A DNA stretch of 64,000 nucleotides from Bacteroidota bacterium (GTDB lineage: Bacteria > Bacteroidota > Bacteroidia > B-17B0 > Aurantibacillaceae), in NCBI GenBank assembly GCA_020162035.1, contig JAIUNM010000010.1, positions 60,634 through 124,633 on the forward strand. The letters are read 5' to 3'. This document shows, piece after piece, positions 18,118 to 26,534 of this stretch. The notes under the pieces were generated by a model. That model saw nothing but the letters and a program-made list of their open reading frames with translations. It was not told where the DNA came from and made no database searches. The position numbers and the translations under genes are program-made. Position 1 is the first letter of the stretch; each line of letters opens with the position of its first letter.

Positions 18118-18990
18118 ATGAAATTATACAATACATTAAATAAAATATTATTAATTTCAATAATATTTTTCACAAACGCTATTTTTAGTCAAAATAGTTT
18201 TCCATTAAAACCAAAAAACTACGTTACTAACGAAACTTCAGTATTAACAAAAGAAGAAGAGGATTTATTAAATTTAAAATTAAAATCGTTTGAAGATAGT
18301 ACTACAAATCAATTATTTGTTTTTATAGCACCTTCATTAAATGGCAATGCAATTGAAGATATTTGTCAGGATATTTTTAAAACCTGGCAAATTGGTACTA
18401 ACGAAAAAAATAATGGTGTTTTAATTGCAATATTTATTGATGATAGAGAATTTAGAATTCATACGGGGTATGGCTTAGAGGGTGCCCTCCCCGATTTGTT
18501 AACTAAACGTATACAAGATGAGGTAATGCGCCCAAAATTTAAAACAAATGATTATTATGATGGGATTAACCAAGGAATTGACAAGTTAATTTTCTACTCT
18601 AAAAACGAGTATAAACCCGATGAGTTTGATAATGAAAACCCTATTGGTATATTTTTATTTTTTTATGGATTTAGTTTAATTTGTTTAATTACAATTTTTT
18701 GGTTAGCTAAAAAAATAACAGATAAACCTGGTAAAAAGAAAGCCATATTAATAATAAGTGTTATACTTTTTTTATTGCCTTTTGTAGGTTCATTTTTGTT
18801 AATTATTTGTGTTTTAATAACATTATCAATGCGTAAAGATTTGTATGATGACACTAAAGGTAATGGCTCAAATTGGAAAAGTTCATCTTCTTCTAGTTCA
18901 TGGAAATCTAGCAGTTCATCATCTTCATCAAGTTTTGGTGGCGGCGGAGGTGGTAGGTCTGGCGGTGGCGGAAGCAGTAGCTCGTGGTAA
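18118..18990 (+). CDS. TPM-domain (YgcG/Psb32-like) membrane protein with Ser/Gly-rich tail
   Basis: A 290-aa protein with a signal peptide (1-25, ending IFSQ) and a TPM domain (about 30-160; ETSVLTKEEEDLLNLKL, FVFIAPSLNG, GVLIAIFIDDREFRIHTGYGLEGALPD). Two membrane helices follow (about 177-196 and 208-231). A low-complexity tail from about 245 contains runs of Ser then Gly and ends in SSW. Such Ser/Gly tails are common in YgcG-like proteins. The TPM fold has acid-phosphatase-like activity in plant homologues; here the role is probably envelope maintenance (inference). It stands alone, followed by the convergent MepB gene 22 bases away. Confidence 0.88.
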   Translation: MKLYNTLNKILLISIIFFTNAIFSQNSFPLKPKNYVTNETSVLTKEEEDLLNLKLKSFEDSTTNQLFVFIAPSLNGNAIEDICQDIFKTWQIGTNEKNNGVLIAIFIDDREFRIHTGYGLEGALPDLLTKRIQDEVMRPKFKTNDYYDGINQGIDKLIFYSKNEYKPDEFDNENPIGIFLFFYGFSLICLITIFWLAKKITDKPGKKKAILIISVILFLLPFVGSFLLIICVLITLSMRKDLYDDTKGNGSNWKSSSSSSSWKSSSSSSSSSFGGGGGGRSGGGGSSSSW

Positions 18991-19012
18991 ATTTTACAAA
19001 TTTAACTTGCAT

Positions 19013-19555
19013 TTATTGCTTTTCTATATTTAATAAAGCTTTCAATTTTTGTTTATCTAATTTATTTTTTATCGAAAAATCTAAAAAATATTTTATTTGC
19101 CAATTTTGTGTTTTAATTGCTTGTTTATTTGTTGTAATATCCCAAGGTGGGTAAACCCTTATCCCTCGTTTACCTTCTTTACCTTTTTTTGTTATTATAC
19201 ATTTTTCAACTAAAATTGATTTTGGAAAAATAAACTGACCAAAGTTATTTTCGCTTTTAGAAGTAATTATTATAAAATCAAAATCATCTAAATCATTAAA
19301 AGGTTCTGTTAGTCCGTTTTTGTTTCTTTTCCAAATCGCAACAAATTGCCCTGTTTTAGTTGGTGTAATTTTAGATACGCGATATTGAATAACTTTTTCA
19401 TTTAACTTAAAAGAGCAAGCTTCATATTCAACACTTTCTTTATTTAAAATAAGGTTTGTTAAGTTAAAACCACACTTGTTGTAAACTAATTCATTAATTA
19501 TTTTTAAGTTGTATAAACTTAAATTTTGATTATTTAATGTGTTTTTAGTTAGCAT
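19013..19555 (-). CDS. MepB-family protein
   Basis: A 180-aa soluble protein matching the MepB family (named from the mepRAB operon of Staphylococcus): YEACSFKLNEKVIQYRVSK, TPTKTGQFVAIWKR, GKRGIRVYPPWD, KTQNWQIKYF. No enzymatic activity is established for the family. The gene is the first of a long minus-strand accessory block and lies 25 bases downstream of the DUF4180 gene. No MepR or MepA homologue is nearby. Confidence 0.85.
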   Translation of the reverse strand: MLTKNTLNNQNLSLYNLKIINELVYNKCGFNLTNLILNKESVEYEACSFKLNEKVIQYRVSKITPTKTGQFVAIWKRNKNGLTEPFNDLDDFDFIIITSKSENNFGQFIFPKSILVEKCIITKKGKEGKRGIRVYPPWDITTNKQAIKTQNWQIKYFLDFSIKNKLDKQKLKALLNIEKQ

Positions 19556-19580
19556 AGTTTACTATAAAATATTTTCATAT

Positions 19581-19943
19581 TCAATAATTAGATAATAGTT
19601 TAATTGCTTCAGTTTGAGAAGTAACAAAGTTGATTTGGTTGCCTTTGTTGCTTTCATAAATAAAATTGGCTAAACTTTTACTTGTGTATTTAGAAAAGGC
19701 ACCAATAATTACTAGGCGAACACGATAAGTCGAAAATTTTTGAAGTATTTCGCCTGCAATTCCATTTTTCAAATCAAAAAAATCTGGGGTGATATTTTTC
19801 TCGTAAATTATAATCTTATCAAAGTCTTGGTAATACAAGTTCCCTAAAAGCTCTACACCATCATCAATATTATTTATTACATTTTTTTTCGAAATTACTT
19901 CTGCAATTTTAATATTGTTTATATAATGTGTTTCAATTTTCAT
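19581..19943 (-). CDS. DUF4180 domain protein
   Basis: A 120-aa protein covered entirely by DUF4180: ITPDFFDLKNGIAGEILQKFSTYR, VIIGAFSKYTSKSLANFIYESNKGN and a final TEAIKLLSNY. The fold is alpha/beta; related proteins are often called STAS-like, but no function has been assigned. The flanking MepB gene suggests co-transfer rather than a shared pathway. No regulatory site is evident upstream. Confidence 0.85.
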   Translation of the reverse strand: MKIETHYINNIKIAEVISKKNVINNIDDGVELLGNLYYQDFDKIIIYEKNITPDFFDLKNGIAGEILQKFSTYRVRLVIIGAFSKYTSKSLANFIYESNKGNQINFVTSQTEAIKLLSNY

Positions 19944-20074
19944 TTTTAATTAATTTAATCCTCCAACTTTATCCTTAAACGGTATTAAACTTTATAAAAA
20001 ATATTTAGATTTTAATTTTTAAGTTATTCAAAACAACTTACCCTTTACAAAATTTAGGTTTAAATAATGGCTAT

Positions 20075-20800
20075 TTACTCAAGTCCTTTTTTATCTGGAT
20101 TCCAAAATGGTTTTGTTTTAATTTGCTTAGGATTCCAATTTAATTCTTGTTTAAAATACTTGTTCAAGGCAACACATATTCTACTATCTCCTCCAATATA
20201 AACTATTTTTTTTCCATTCATTTTTGGAACAATTTCTTTAACCTTACTAATAATTTCATTAATTGGGTTTTGAGGTAATTCAAAAAAATTAAATGGATTT
20301 GTTCCGTCAATGTCAGTAAATAATTCCTTTATGTGTTGGCTGTATATTATACTTTCAACCTGTTTATTTTTTGATAAGTTACGACAAATTATATATAAAT
20401 GAGATAATGCAGATAAGTCGCCAATCATTAAGTAACTATCAGCACTTTCATCTAAAATAAAATTTCCTTTTTTCCATGAAAAGTACACGTTGTCGCCAAT
20501 TTGTCTTTGTTCAACCCACTTTGCGCCTGAACCATTACTTTGAGTTGCAATCGCCAAGTCAAGTGTTCCATTTGTTTTATCTATATTCCAAACTGAATAA
20601 CTTCTTACAAAATCTTTCATTGTTAAACTTTCTTTTGTTAAACCAATGCCAACTCGTAAAAAGTAACCTGGAACAAACTCAATATTTTTGATGTTTTCAT
20701 TTTTAACACGTATCCAATATACAACATCTGATATTTTTTGTTTTTCAACAATAGTATTTCCTTTAAGTACCTTATGTAATATGTTTTTTAGAAAATTCAT
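20075..20800 (-). CDS. Siderophore-interacting (SIP) FAD-binding protein
   Basis: A 241-aa flavoprotein of the siderophore-interacting family, which reduces ferric siderophores in the cytoplasm. The FAD-binding RSYSVW motif is at about 66-71, the substrate-binding AIATQSNGSGAKWV follows, GDLSALSHLY matches the family GDeTALPA segment, and the end VYIGGDSRICVALNKYFKQE followed by PFWNPDKKG fits the C-terminal GE.....R.YW pattern. No siderophore receptor is nearby. It stands between intergenic gaps of about 130 and 220 bases in which I see no Fur-like palindrome that I would defend. Confidence 0.83.
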   Translation of the reverse strand: MNFLKNILHKVLKGNTIVEKQKISDVVYWIRVKNENIKNIEFVPGYFLRVGIGLTKESLTMKDFVRSYSVWNIDKTNGTLDLAIATQSNGSGAKWVEQRQIGDNVYFSWKKGNFILDESADSYLMIGDLSALSHLYIICRNLSKNKQVESIIYSQHIKELFTDIDGTNPFNFFELPQNPINEIISKVKEIVPKMNGKKIVYIGGDSRICVALNKYFKQELNWNPKQIKTKPFWNPDKKGLE

Positions 20801-21021
20801 GATTTAATTTTTGCTAAAATTAAACAAATTAAATTATGTTGTGCGATTAGGTAATGAATATGTCTTTTAATTGCTTATCCATTTTCTAATTGAAATTTTA
20901 TTTAACTTAAATTTAGAATTAACATCAAATGCTTATATTCATTCAAATTATTATAACAAAACATTACGCAAAGCAATATACTAACACAATTCCAACAACT
21001 TGTTTTTAGTATAACTTATCA

Positions 21022-22188
21022 TTATTGTTTTATCATTTTAAATATCTTTCCGTTAACTTTCAATGTATATAATCCTGTGTTTAAATCCGAAATTTCAATC
21101 ATGTATTTTTCGCCATTTTGTGTAAGTGTAGAGGTTTTTAATTCTTGTCCTGACACATTATAGATTGAATAAATTAATTTCTCTTGTTTAGTTTGGAAGG
21201 ACAAATAGACGAAATCTTTAGATGGATTCGGATAGATTTCAATTTCAACTGGCACTGTTCTATTATCCAATCCTGTTGTAATAGTTGATGTTAACATATA
21301 TGTCCACACATTGTTGTTAATAGCACTTAATTTTATTGGCACATTATGATTAAGTATAACTACGCCTGGTGCTTGTGTAGTGTAAAGACAATGTGAATTT
21401 CCATATGGTATAGTAATATTGTCAATTTGCGTTGAATCATCGCTTAACAACATTCCAAGCCCAGATATAACTTTAAACTGCTTATTATAAGACACAGCTT
21501 CATCATTAAGGCTTAAATAGGAATAATGTCGAATTACAGGTGTAATTCCTGGTTGTCTTATCCAGTTTGCTGAATTGGAATAAAAATCACTGTAATCATT
21601 TGCTCCTGCAAACATTAAAACTCTATAAACTGAAAATTGTTTTGCAAGAAAACAAGCATGTCCCGAACCCTGTGAATGTCCGCCAACTATAATTTTCGAC
21701 CAATTTAATGTAGTTGGTGTAGCTAAGTATTGTCCCCAGTTTTCTGTAGGAAATGTGCTGCTTAAGTATTGTATCAGTTTTAAAGTTCGGGTATAAATAG
21801 AGTTTAGCGTATCAACTGTTACATCAATGCTTAGGGGTGTTCCAAAACAAACTTCCTGTCTGTATTTGTTAAACGTCAAGCTATCTGAACTATTTGCAAG
21901 ACTTGCAGCAGCAACATTGTTAGGGTAGCTTAAATTAATAAAGTCAAATCCGAGGTTTGCTGAATGTAACCTTAAAGCGTTGTAATCTGTTGAACTGCTA
22001 CTGCCTGTTCCCCCTATAAAGAGGAACAATTTATTAAGTTGAAAACTTGTATTTCGACTTATCGCACTACTGTCTTCAGAAGATCCATAACTAGTGTGAG
22101 TTAAAATTGGTTTTACATATTTCGTTTGCACTTGTCCAAAAAAAATGCTTGTTTTTAAAGCCAATAGAATCAAAAAATATTTTTTCAT
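21022..22188 (-). CDS. Secreted alpha/beta-hydrolase-like protein with T9SS sorting domain
   Basis: A 388-aa exported protein (signal peptide ending at about FGQ, residue 19). The body has a hydrolase nucleophile elbow GGHSQGSGHA (Ser172) after a KIIVG strand, an acidic NDYSDFY after the following strand, and a candidate histidine in GNSHCLYT. It resembles the BPSS1187-type esterase family. The C-terminal 75 residues are a T9SS type A sorting domain (EIYPNPSKDFVYLSF, LNTGLYTLKVNG). The likely product is a cell-surface or extracellular esterase, substrate unknown. The gene is monocistronic, with about 200 AT-rich bases on each side. Confidence 0.82.
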   Translation of the reverse strand: MKKYFLILLALKTSIFFGQVQTKYVKPILTHTSYGSSEDSSAISRNTSFQLNKLFLFIGGTGSSSSTDYNALRLHSANLGFDFINLSYPNNVAAASLANSSDSLTFNKYRQEVCFGTPLSIDVTVDTLNSIYTRTLKLIQYLSSTFPTENWGQYLATPTTLNWSKIIVGGHSQGSGHACFLAKQFSVYRVLMFAGANDYSDFYSNSANWIRQPGITPVIRHYSYLSLNDEAVSYNKQFKVISGLGMLLSDDSTQIDNITIPYGNSHCLYTTQAPGVVILNHNVPIKLSAINNNVWTYMLTSTITTGLDNRTVPVEIEIYPNPSKDFVYLSFQTKQEKLIYSIYNVSGQELKTSTLTQNGEKYMIEISDLNTGLYTLKVNGKIFKMIKQ

Positions 22189-22385
22189 TTTTTAGTAATA
22201 AGTATATATCACTATTCTTTTTCTGTTCTTTCGTTTTTGTTTTGTAAACAATTGGATCAAAAATCTATTTACAAAAACATAAAACAAAGAACCTAAATCA
22301 AAAATAGAGAAAATTTTAAAATTTTCAACAAATTCTATCAGATGTATAATCAACTTTAAAACTTCAACTTTTTATTTCTCTTCTA

Positions 22386-22925
22386 TTAGTCATTTTTAAT
22401 TTTCGCATAAATTTCTAAACTAATAAATTTTCCGTTTTTTATTTCGCAATCTTTCATTGTGCCTTCATATTTAAAATCAAGTTTAGCCATTGCTCTCTTA
22501 CAGTTTGTGTTTTCCGATTCAATTAAACCTTCAATTCTATGAAGTTCAAGTTTTTTAAACCCATAGTCGCAAATTAATGGCATTGCTTCGGTCATAATGC
22601 CTTGTCCCCAAAAGTTTTTAAGTAACCAAAAACCTATTTCTGCTTTTTTATGTTCTTTATTCAAACTATTAAGTCCACCTGTACCGTAAAAAATTTTATT
22701 ATCTAAAGAACAAATTGCAAACCAAATTCCAGTTTCATTTTTTTCCAAATCAGTGTAAAATTTCATTTGTTCTTTAGTTGCTTCTAATGTCTGGAAATTA
22801 ACTCCGTAATATTTTATAATGTCGGGGTGAGAAAGTCCTTTAAAAATGTTGTCAATATCAGATGCAACAATTTGTCTAAGTAAAAGTCTATTAGTTTTTA
22901 TAATAGGATTTTTTGTTGCTTTCAT
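22386..22925 (-). CDS. GNAT acetyltransferase (RimJ/RimL-like)
   Basis: A 179-aa GNAT protein: it starts with TNRLLLRQIVASDID, has the KAEIGFWLLKNFWGQGIMTEAM acetyl-CoA loop (WGQGIMTEA replaces the usual Q/RxxGxG/A) and LHRIEGLIESENTNCKRAMAKLDF, which are typical of RimJ/RimL-type acetyltransferases. Such proteins modify ribosomal N-termini, antibiotics or small molecules, and the sequence does not tell which. It is a lone gene in the accessory block. Confidence 0.88.
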   Translation of the reverse strand: MKATKNPIIKTNRLLLRQIVASDIDNIFKGLSHPDIIKYYGVNFQTLEATKEQMKFYTDLEKNETGIWFAICSLDNKIFYGTGGLNSLNKEHKKAEIGFWLLKNFWGQGIMTEAMPLICDYGFKKLELHRIEGLIESENTNCKRAMAKLDFKYEGTMKDCEIKNGKFISLEIYAKIKND

Positions 22926-23128
22926 TTTACATGAATTTTAGAAAATGTTTACTAATAATTAAGTTAATTCCTAACGAGTTGTAACTTGATATTTAACTGA
23001 ATTTTAATTCAAACCTTCACTCAAAAAATATTGTATAAATATACTACAAATGTTCATGTAAAGAGCTACATCCATTCTATTCCCAAACAGTTATTGCCTA
23101 CTAGCAATCCTTTATATCAAAAATATCG

Positions 23129-23953
23129 CTATTTTGATAGTTGTTCGCTCATTGCCCAAAGCTTTTCCTGCAAGTCCTTGTTGTAGGAATATTTATTGGA
23201 CTGAATTTCTTTGCCGTCAAATTTTAAGAAAGTGCCATTTGATTTTTCGTATTGCTTGTCAATGGCTAAACTGCAAAGCGTTTTCGCTGCTCTGTCTGGA
23301 GTAGAAGATATTGTCTTGAAAATGAAGTAAAGGAGTTTGGGCATATCTTTTGTCAGTTCCGATTTTACAAGTCCAGGATGAAAAACAGAGGTTGTTACAC
23401 CTGTTCCTTCCAAACGTCTAGCTAAAGCATAAGTAAACATTATATTCATCATTTTGGAAGCGCCAAATGCACCCAAGAAACCTGCTGAATATTTTTGCTT
23501 TCCGTTAATGTCATCAAAATTTATTTTGGTTGTTGACGGTGCTGAAACAGTTACCACTCGTGAAGGTTTACCCGCTTTCAATAAATCTAGCAATTCATTG
23601 GTCAGGATAAACGGACCTAAATGATTGGTGGCAAAGGTGTATTCAAATCCTTGAGAATTTTCAGCTCTATTCTTAGTGAAGATTGCAGCAACATTCACCA
23701 ATGCACTAAGCGAACTGTATTTGCTATTAATTTCATATGCTGCTTGTTTGATTGATTTCGGCTCGCTAAGGTCGGCAACAACTGTTTCAATGTCGCTATT
23801 CTTAGTAGCTTGAATAATTTCGGATTTTACTTTTAATAGTTTTTCCGAGTTTCTTCCGAGTAAAATAACCGTACAATTATTCTTTGCCAATTCCAACGCT
23901 GTGGCTTTGCCAATAGCGCCTGTCGCTCCTGTTACTAAAACTGTCTTTTTCAT
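23129..23953 (-). CDS. SDR-family protein with catalytic Tyr replaced by Phe
   Basis: A 274-aa short-chain dehydrogenase/reductase-like protein with the NAD(P) motif VTGATGAIGKA (7-17), ADLSEP after strand 3, the VNVAA motif and S137 of VVTVSAPS. The active-site YxxxK is FGASK (F163, K167), so the catalytic tyrosine is Phe. The start is ATG at 23953 (MKKTVLVTGATG); the ORF reads 22 codons further upstream into the end of the previous gene. It sits directly after a small membrane protein gene, part of a tightly packed reductase cluster. Either it is non-catalytic or Tyr is supplied differently. Confidence 0.9.
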   Translation of the reverse strand: MKKTVLVTGATGAIGKATALELAKNNCTVILLGRNSEKLLKVKSEIIQATKNSDIETVVADLSEPKSIKQAAYEINSKYSSLSALVNVAAIFTKNRAENSQGFEYTFATNHLGPFILTNELLDLLKAGKPSRVVTVSAPSTTKINFDDINGKQKYSAGFLGAFGASKMMNIMFTYALARRLEGTGVTTSVFHPGLVKSELTKDMPKLLYFIFKTISSTPDRAAKTLCSLAIDKQYEKSNGTFLKFDGKEIQSNKYSYNKDLQEKLWAMSEQLSK

Positions 23954-23954
23954 A

Positions 23955-24338
23955 TTACTTATAGTTTTGCATGATGTTGTAAATATTGGGGAAACTGTAT
24001 ATGGCTTTAATTGATGCAATAATTAAAAAAATGCTTATTGCCATTGTTGCATAAGATTTAAGAAATGAAAAAATCATTAGACAATATAAAATCATAAAGC
24101 CCGCTACGATAATACTGATAACGCCACCACATTGAATTTTGCTTAACATCATCAACCAGCACATAAACACAACAGCACCCGAAAGCATTAACACATGTCC
24201 ATCCATTAAAAGTCGCAATAGTTCTCTGTCGTATTTACCTTTGTGTTGTATAAGCACAGTTGTACTATGCAATATTCCGTTTCCGAAATACCATAGCGAT
24301 GCAATGAGTGCCCAATGAACAGATAAAATAGTTTTCAT
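23955..24338 (-). CDS. Small four-helix membrane protein
   Basis: A 127-aa hydrophobic protein with four predicted helices (about 5-25, 50-66, 74-90, 96-112). It has no recognised catalytic motif. It ends 1 base before the SDR start and begins 1 base after the reductase stop, so it is part of the same transcript. Family unknown; it may belong to the DoxX-like or DUF-type four-helix group, but I cannot assign it. Confidence 0.78.
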   Translation of the reverse strand: MKTILSVHWALIASLWYFGNGILHSTTVLIQHKGKYDRELLRLLMDGHVLMLSGAVVFMCWLMMLSKIQCGGVISIIVAGFMILYCLMIFSFLKSYATMAISIFLIIASIKAIYSFPNIYNIMQNYK

Positions 24339-24339
24339 T

Positions 24340-24993
24340 TTAGCTTACTATTTTAATATTGAATGCACCGTTATTGGTTGCGCCATAAATACTCAACCAA
24401 ATTGGAAGATACATTTCTGTTCCTCTTGCTTTAGTAATGTCTCCAAGATCAAGAATGTTTTTCTCAGCCCAACCAAATAATTTCAATATTGTTTTTACTT
24501 CTTCTTTTGCTTCTGCATCATTTCCACAAACAAATGTGCTATGGTCGCCTCCGTTTATCATTGTTGGATTTACCATTAACCCACACCACATTGTATTTAA
24601 TGCTTTTACAACTTTGGTTTGCGAAAATGTTTTTTGAATTTCTTCTCCAAGTGAGTTGGTATTACAAACCGCTAATGAAGGAGGTATTCCTTTAGAAAAG
24701 TCGAGCGGATTGGCAACGTCCACAATTATTTTTCCATTCATATTTTTCTCGCCAGCCATTTTCAATGCCTCAATTGAACCAACTCCTGCGGTACAATTAA
24801 AAATAATTTCACCAAATGCTGCTGCATCGGCAAATGTTCCTGCGCTTGCTTTGCCATTGTGCTTATCAACAAAGGCTTTCGCTTTTTCATTGTCTGCGGT
24901 TCTGGAACCCATCATTACAGAGTGTCCTAGTTCAATTAGTTTTGAACCGATGGTGTCGCCAACATTTCCGGTTCCAAATACTGCTACTTTCAT
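24340..24993 (-). CDS. NADPH-dependent F420-reductase-like oxidoreductase
   Basis: A 217-aa single Rossmann-domain protein. The dinucleotide motif VFGTGNVGDTIG is at 5-16, MMGSRT favours NADP(H), and VDVANPLD and KALNTMWCGLM match the F420-oxidoreductase/coenzyme-F420-dependent NADP reductase-like family found in bacteria without F420. The substrate is unknown. It is the first gene of a three-gene run (reductase, membrane protein, SDR). The GC content of this block is visibly higher than in the genome around it. Confidence 0.85.
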   Translation of the reverse strand: MKVAVFGTGNVGDTIGSKLIELGHSVMMGSRTADNEKAKAFVDKHNGKASAGTFADAAAFGEIIFNCTAGVGSIEALKMAGEKNMNGKIIVDVANPLDFSKGIPPSLAVCNTNSLGEEIQKTFSQTKVVKALNTMWCGLMVNPTMINGGDHSTFVCGNDAEAKEEVKTILKLFGWAEKNILDLGDITKARGTEMYLPIWLSIYGATNNGAFNIKIVS

Positions 24994-25116
24994 TTTTATT
25001 ATCGTTTTTAATTGTTTAAAATTTACGATACAAAGATGAGAAAAAGTAACTGTTTGGAATGGTCGAAAACTTGGTTGTAATGGTAAAAAGAAATATGCTT
25101 GTGGTTTAGAAAAAAA

Positions 25117-26106
25117 TTAATTCACCACCATTCCCATTTGAGGAGTAGCATAACGTGTCCCTGCAAACGAACCTTCAGGAAATGTTTCATCAATTATCTT
25201 TAATTCATCTGCTGAAAAATTTATTTCAGTTGCTGCAACATTTTCTTTCAACCTGTTTTGTTTGGTAGTTCCAAACAAGGGAAGAATATCATTGCCCTGA
25301 TGTAATACCCAAGCCAATGCTAATTGAGAAGCAGTGCATCCTTTCTTATTAGCAATATCCTGAAGCAATGCTATTTTTTTCTTGTTAGCTTCAAAGTTCT
25401 CTCCTGTAAATCGTGGTGCATGAGCTCTGAAATCTGTAGCCGGAAATTGACCATTCAATTCACCCGTTAATAACCCTCTGCTTAACACGCCATAAGCCAC
25501 TACACCTATTCCCAATTCACGGCAGACCTGCAATAATTCTTTTTCTATTACTCTTGAAGCTAAAGAATATTCCACCTCAACAGCCGTAATGGGATGCACT
25601 TTATTAGCTCTTCTGATTAATTCAGGGCTCGTTTCTGATAACCCAATGTGTTTTACTTTTCCTTGTTTAATTAAATCAGCAATTGCACCAACGGTTTCTT
25701 CAATAGGAATGGTTGGATTAATTCTTCCTGGTTGGTAAATATCAATTGCCTCAACATTTAACCGGGTTAATGAATATGCTGCAAAGTTTTTTACTGCTTC
25801 TGGTCTTGTATCAAATCCAAGCCATTCACCGGTTGGAGAACGCAGTGCCCCAAATTTTATACTAATAACTGGTTTCTCTGTTCTTCCTTTCAATGCTTCA
25901 CGAATCAGCAGTTCATTATGTCCCATACCATAATAATCACCGGTGTCAATAAAATTGATTCCCATTTCAAGAGCAGCATGAATTGTTTTTATACTCTCAG
26001 CATCATTACGACTTTCTTTTGTGCCATACATATCACTCATGCCCATAGTGCCAAGACCAAGAGAAGAAACTTTTGGACCATTATTACCTAATTGAATTTG
26101 CTTCAT
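25117..26106 (-). CDS. Aldo/keto reductase
   Basis: A 329-aa (alpha/beta)8 aldo-keto reductase. D53 and Y58 of FIDTGDYYGMG and the lysine of ISIKFGA are present. The usual catalytic histidine position is within DIYQPGRINP, so His is replaced by Pro as in a known AKR subgroup with YQPxRxDP. The NADPH signature with GTTKQNRLKENVAA is intact. The function is general carbonyl reduction. The gene ends the run that begins with two AraC regulators 66 bases upstream, which suggests these regulators control it. Confidence 0.92.
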   Translation of the reverse strand: MKQIQLGNNGPKVSSLGLGTMGMSDMYGTKESRNDAESIKTIHAALEMGINFIDTGDYYGMGHNELLIREALKGRTEKPVISIKFGALRSPTGEWLGFDTRPEAVKNFAAYSLTRLNVEAIDIYQPGRINPTIPIEETVGAIADLIKQGKVKHIGLSETSPELIRRANKVHPITAVEVEYSLASRVIEKELLQVCRELGIGVVAYGVLSRGLLTGELNGQFPATDFRAHAPRFTGENFEANKKKIALLQDIANKKGCTASQLALAWVLHQGNDILPLFGTTKQNRLKENVAATEINFSADELKIIDETFPEGSFAGTRYATPQMGMVVN

Positions 26107-26172
26107 TTTTTAACGATTTTAATTTATGATGCAAAATTCAGTAATTGATTTTACTTAAATGTGGTGAGAAGT

Positions 26173-26532
26173 TCAGATTTTCAAAGCAGCATTATCCCTA
26201 AATTGTTTTGGAGTAACACCTTCAAAGTGTTTAAAGAATTTAGTAAAATTTGAGGGATCAAAAGTAAGTTGCCTTGCAATAGAAGCAATTGATAAATTGG
26301 TTGAAATGATTAACTCTCTTGCCACATCCATTAATTTATTTTCATAAATATCACAGGGAGATTTTTTCAATTGCTCTTTTATTGTATTACTTAAATGTGT
26401 AGGGTGAATGTGTAGAATCGCTGCGATATCCTGCACTTCAAAAGTGGTTTCCGCATTTCCTGATTTTAAATCATTCATGTGTTTGTCCAACTCAAATAAA
26501 AAACGTTTAGTTATTTCTTCCGGTCGTTTCAT
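26173..26532 (-). CDS. AraC-family regulator consisting only of the DNA-binding domain
   Basis: A 119-aa protein with two helix-turn-helix motifs: HPTHLSNTIKEQLKKSPC and ARQLTFDPSNFTKFFKHFEGVTPKQFR. It has no N-terminal sensor domain, so it probably acts constitutively or as a partner of the longer AraC protein whose stop codon is 2 bases upstream. The conserved PSNFTKFFKHFEGVTPKQFR is intact. Close similarity of its C-terminal end to that of the neighbouring gene suggests an old duplication (inference). Confidence 0.85.
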   Translation of the reverse strand: MKRPEEITKRFLFELDKHMNDLKSGNAETTFEVQDIAAILHIHPTHLSNTIKEQLKKSPCDIYENKLMDVARELIISTNLSIASIARQLTFDPSNFTKFFKHFEGVTPKQFRDNAALKI

Positions 26533-26534
26533 AA

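Noticed and set aside
18850..18987. Possible repeat element in the Ser/Gly-rich stretch.
   Set aside because: It is the coding low-complexity tail of the TPM protein, common in that family.
19013..22925. Whole accessory block as a long integron cassette array.
   Set aside because: Apart from the palindrome at 27489-27618, no attC-like sequences or GTTAGC borders were seen between these genes, so the array idea is limited to the DUF3800 border and its neighbour.
22972..22990. CCTAACGAGTTGTAAC as another attC-like end.
   Set aside because: No matching palindrome arm follows; the similarity is short and could be chance.
24437..25039. Several overlapping plus-strand ORFs over the reductase gene.
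   Set aside because: They are antisense readings of a clear NAD(P)-binding protein and have no domain of their own.
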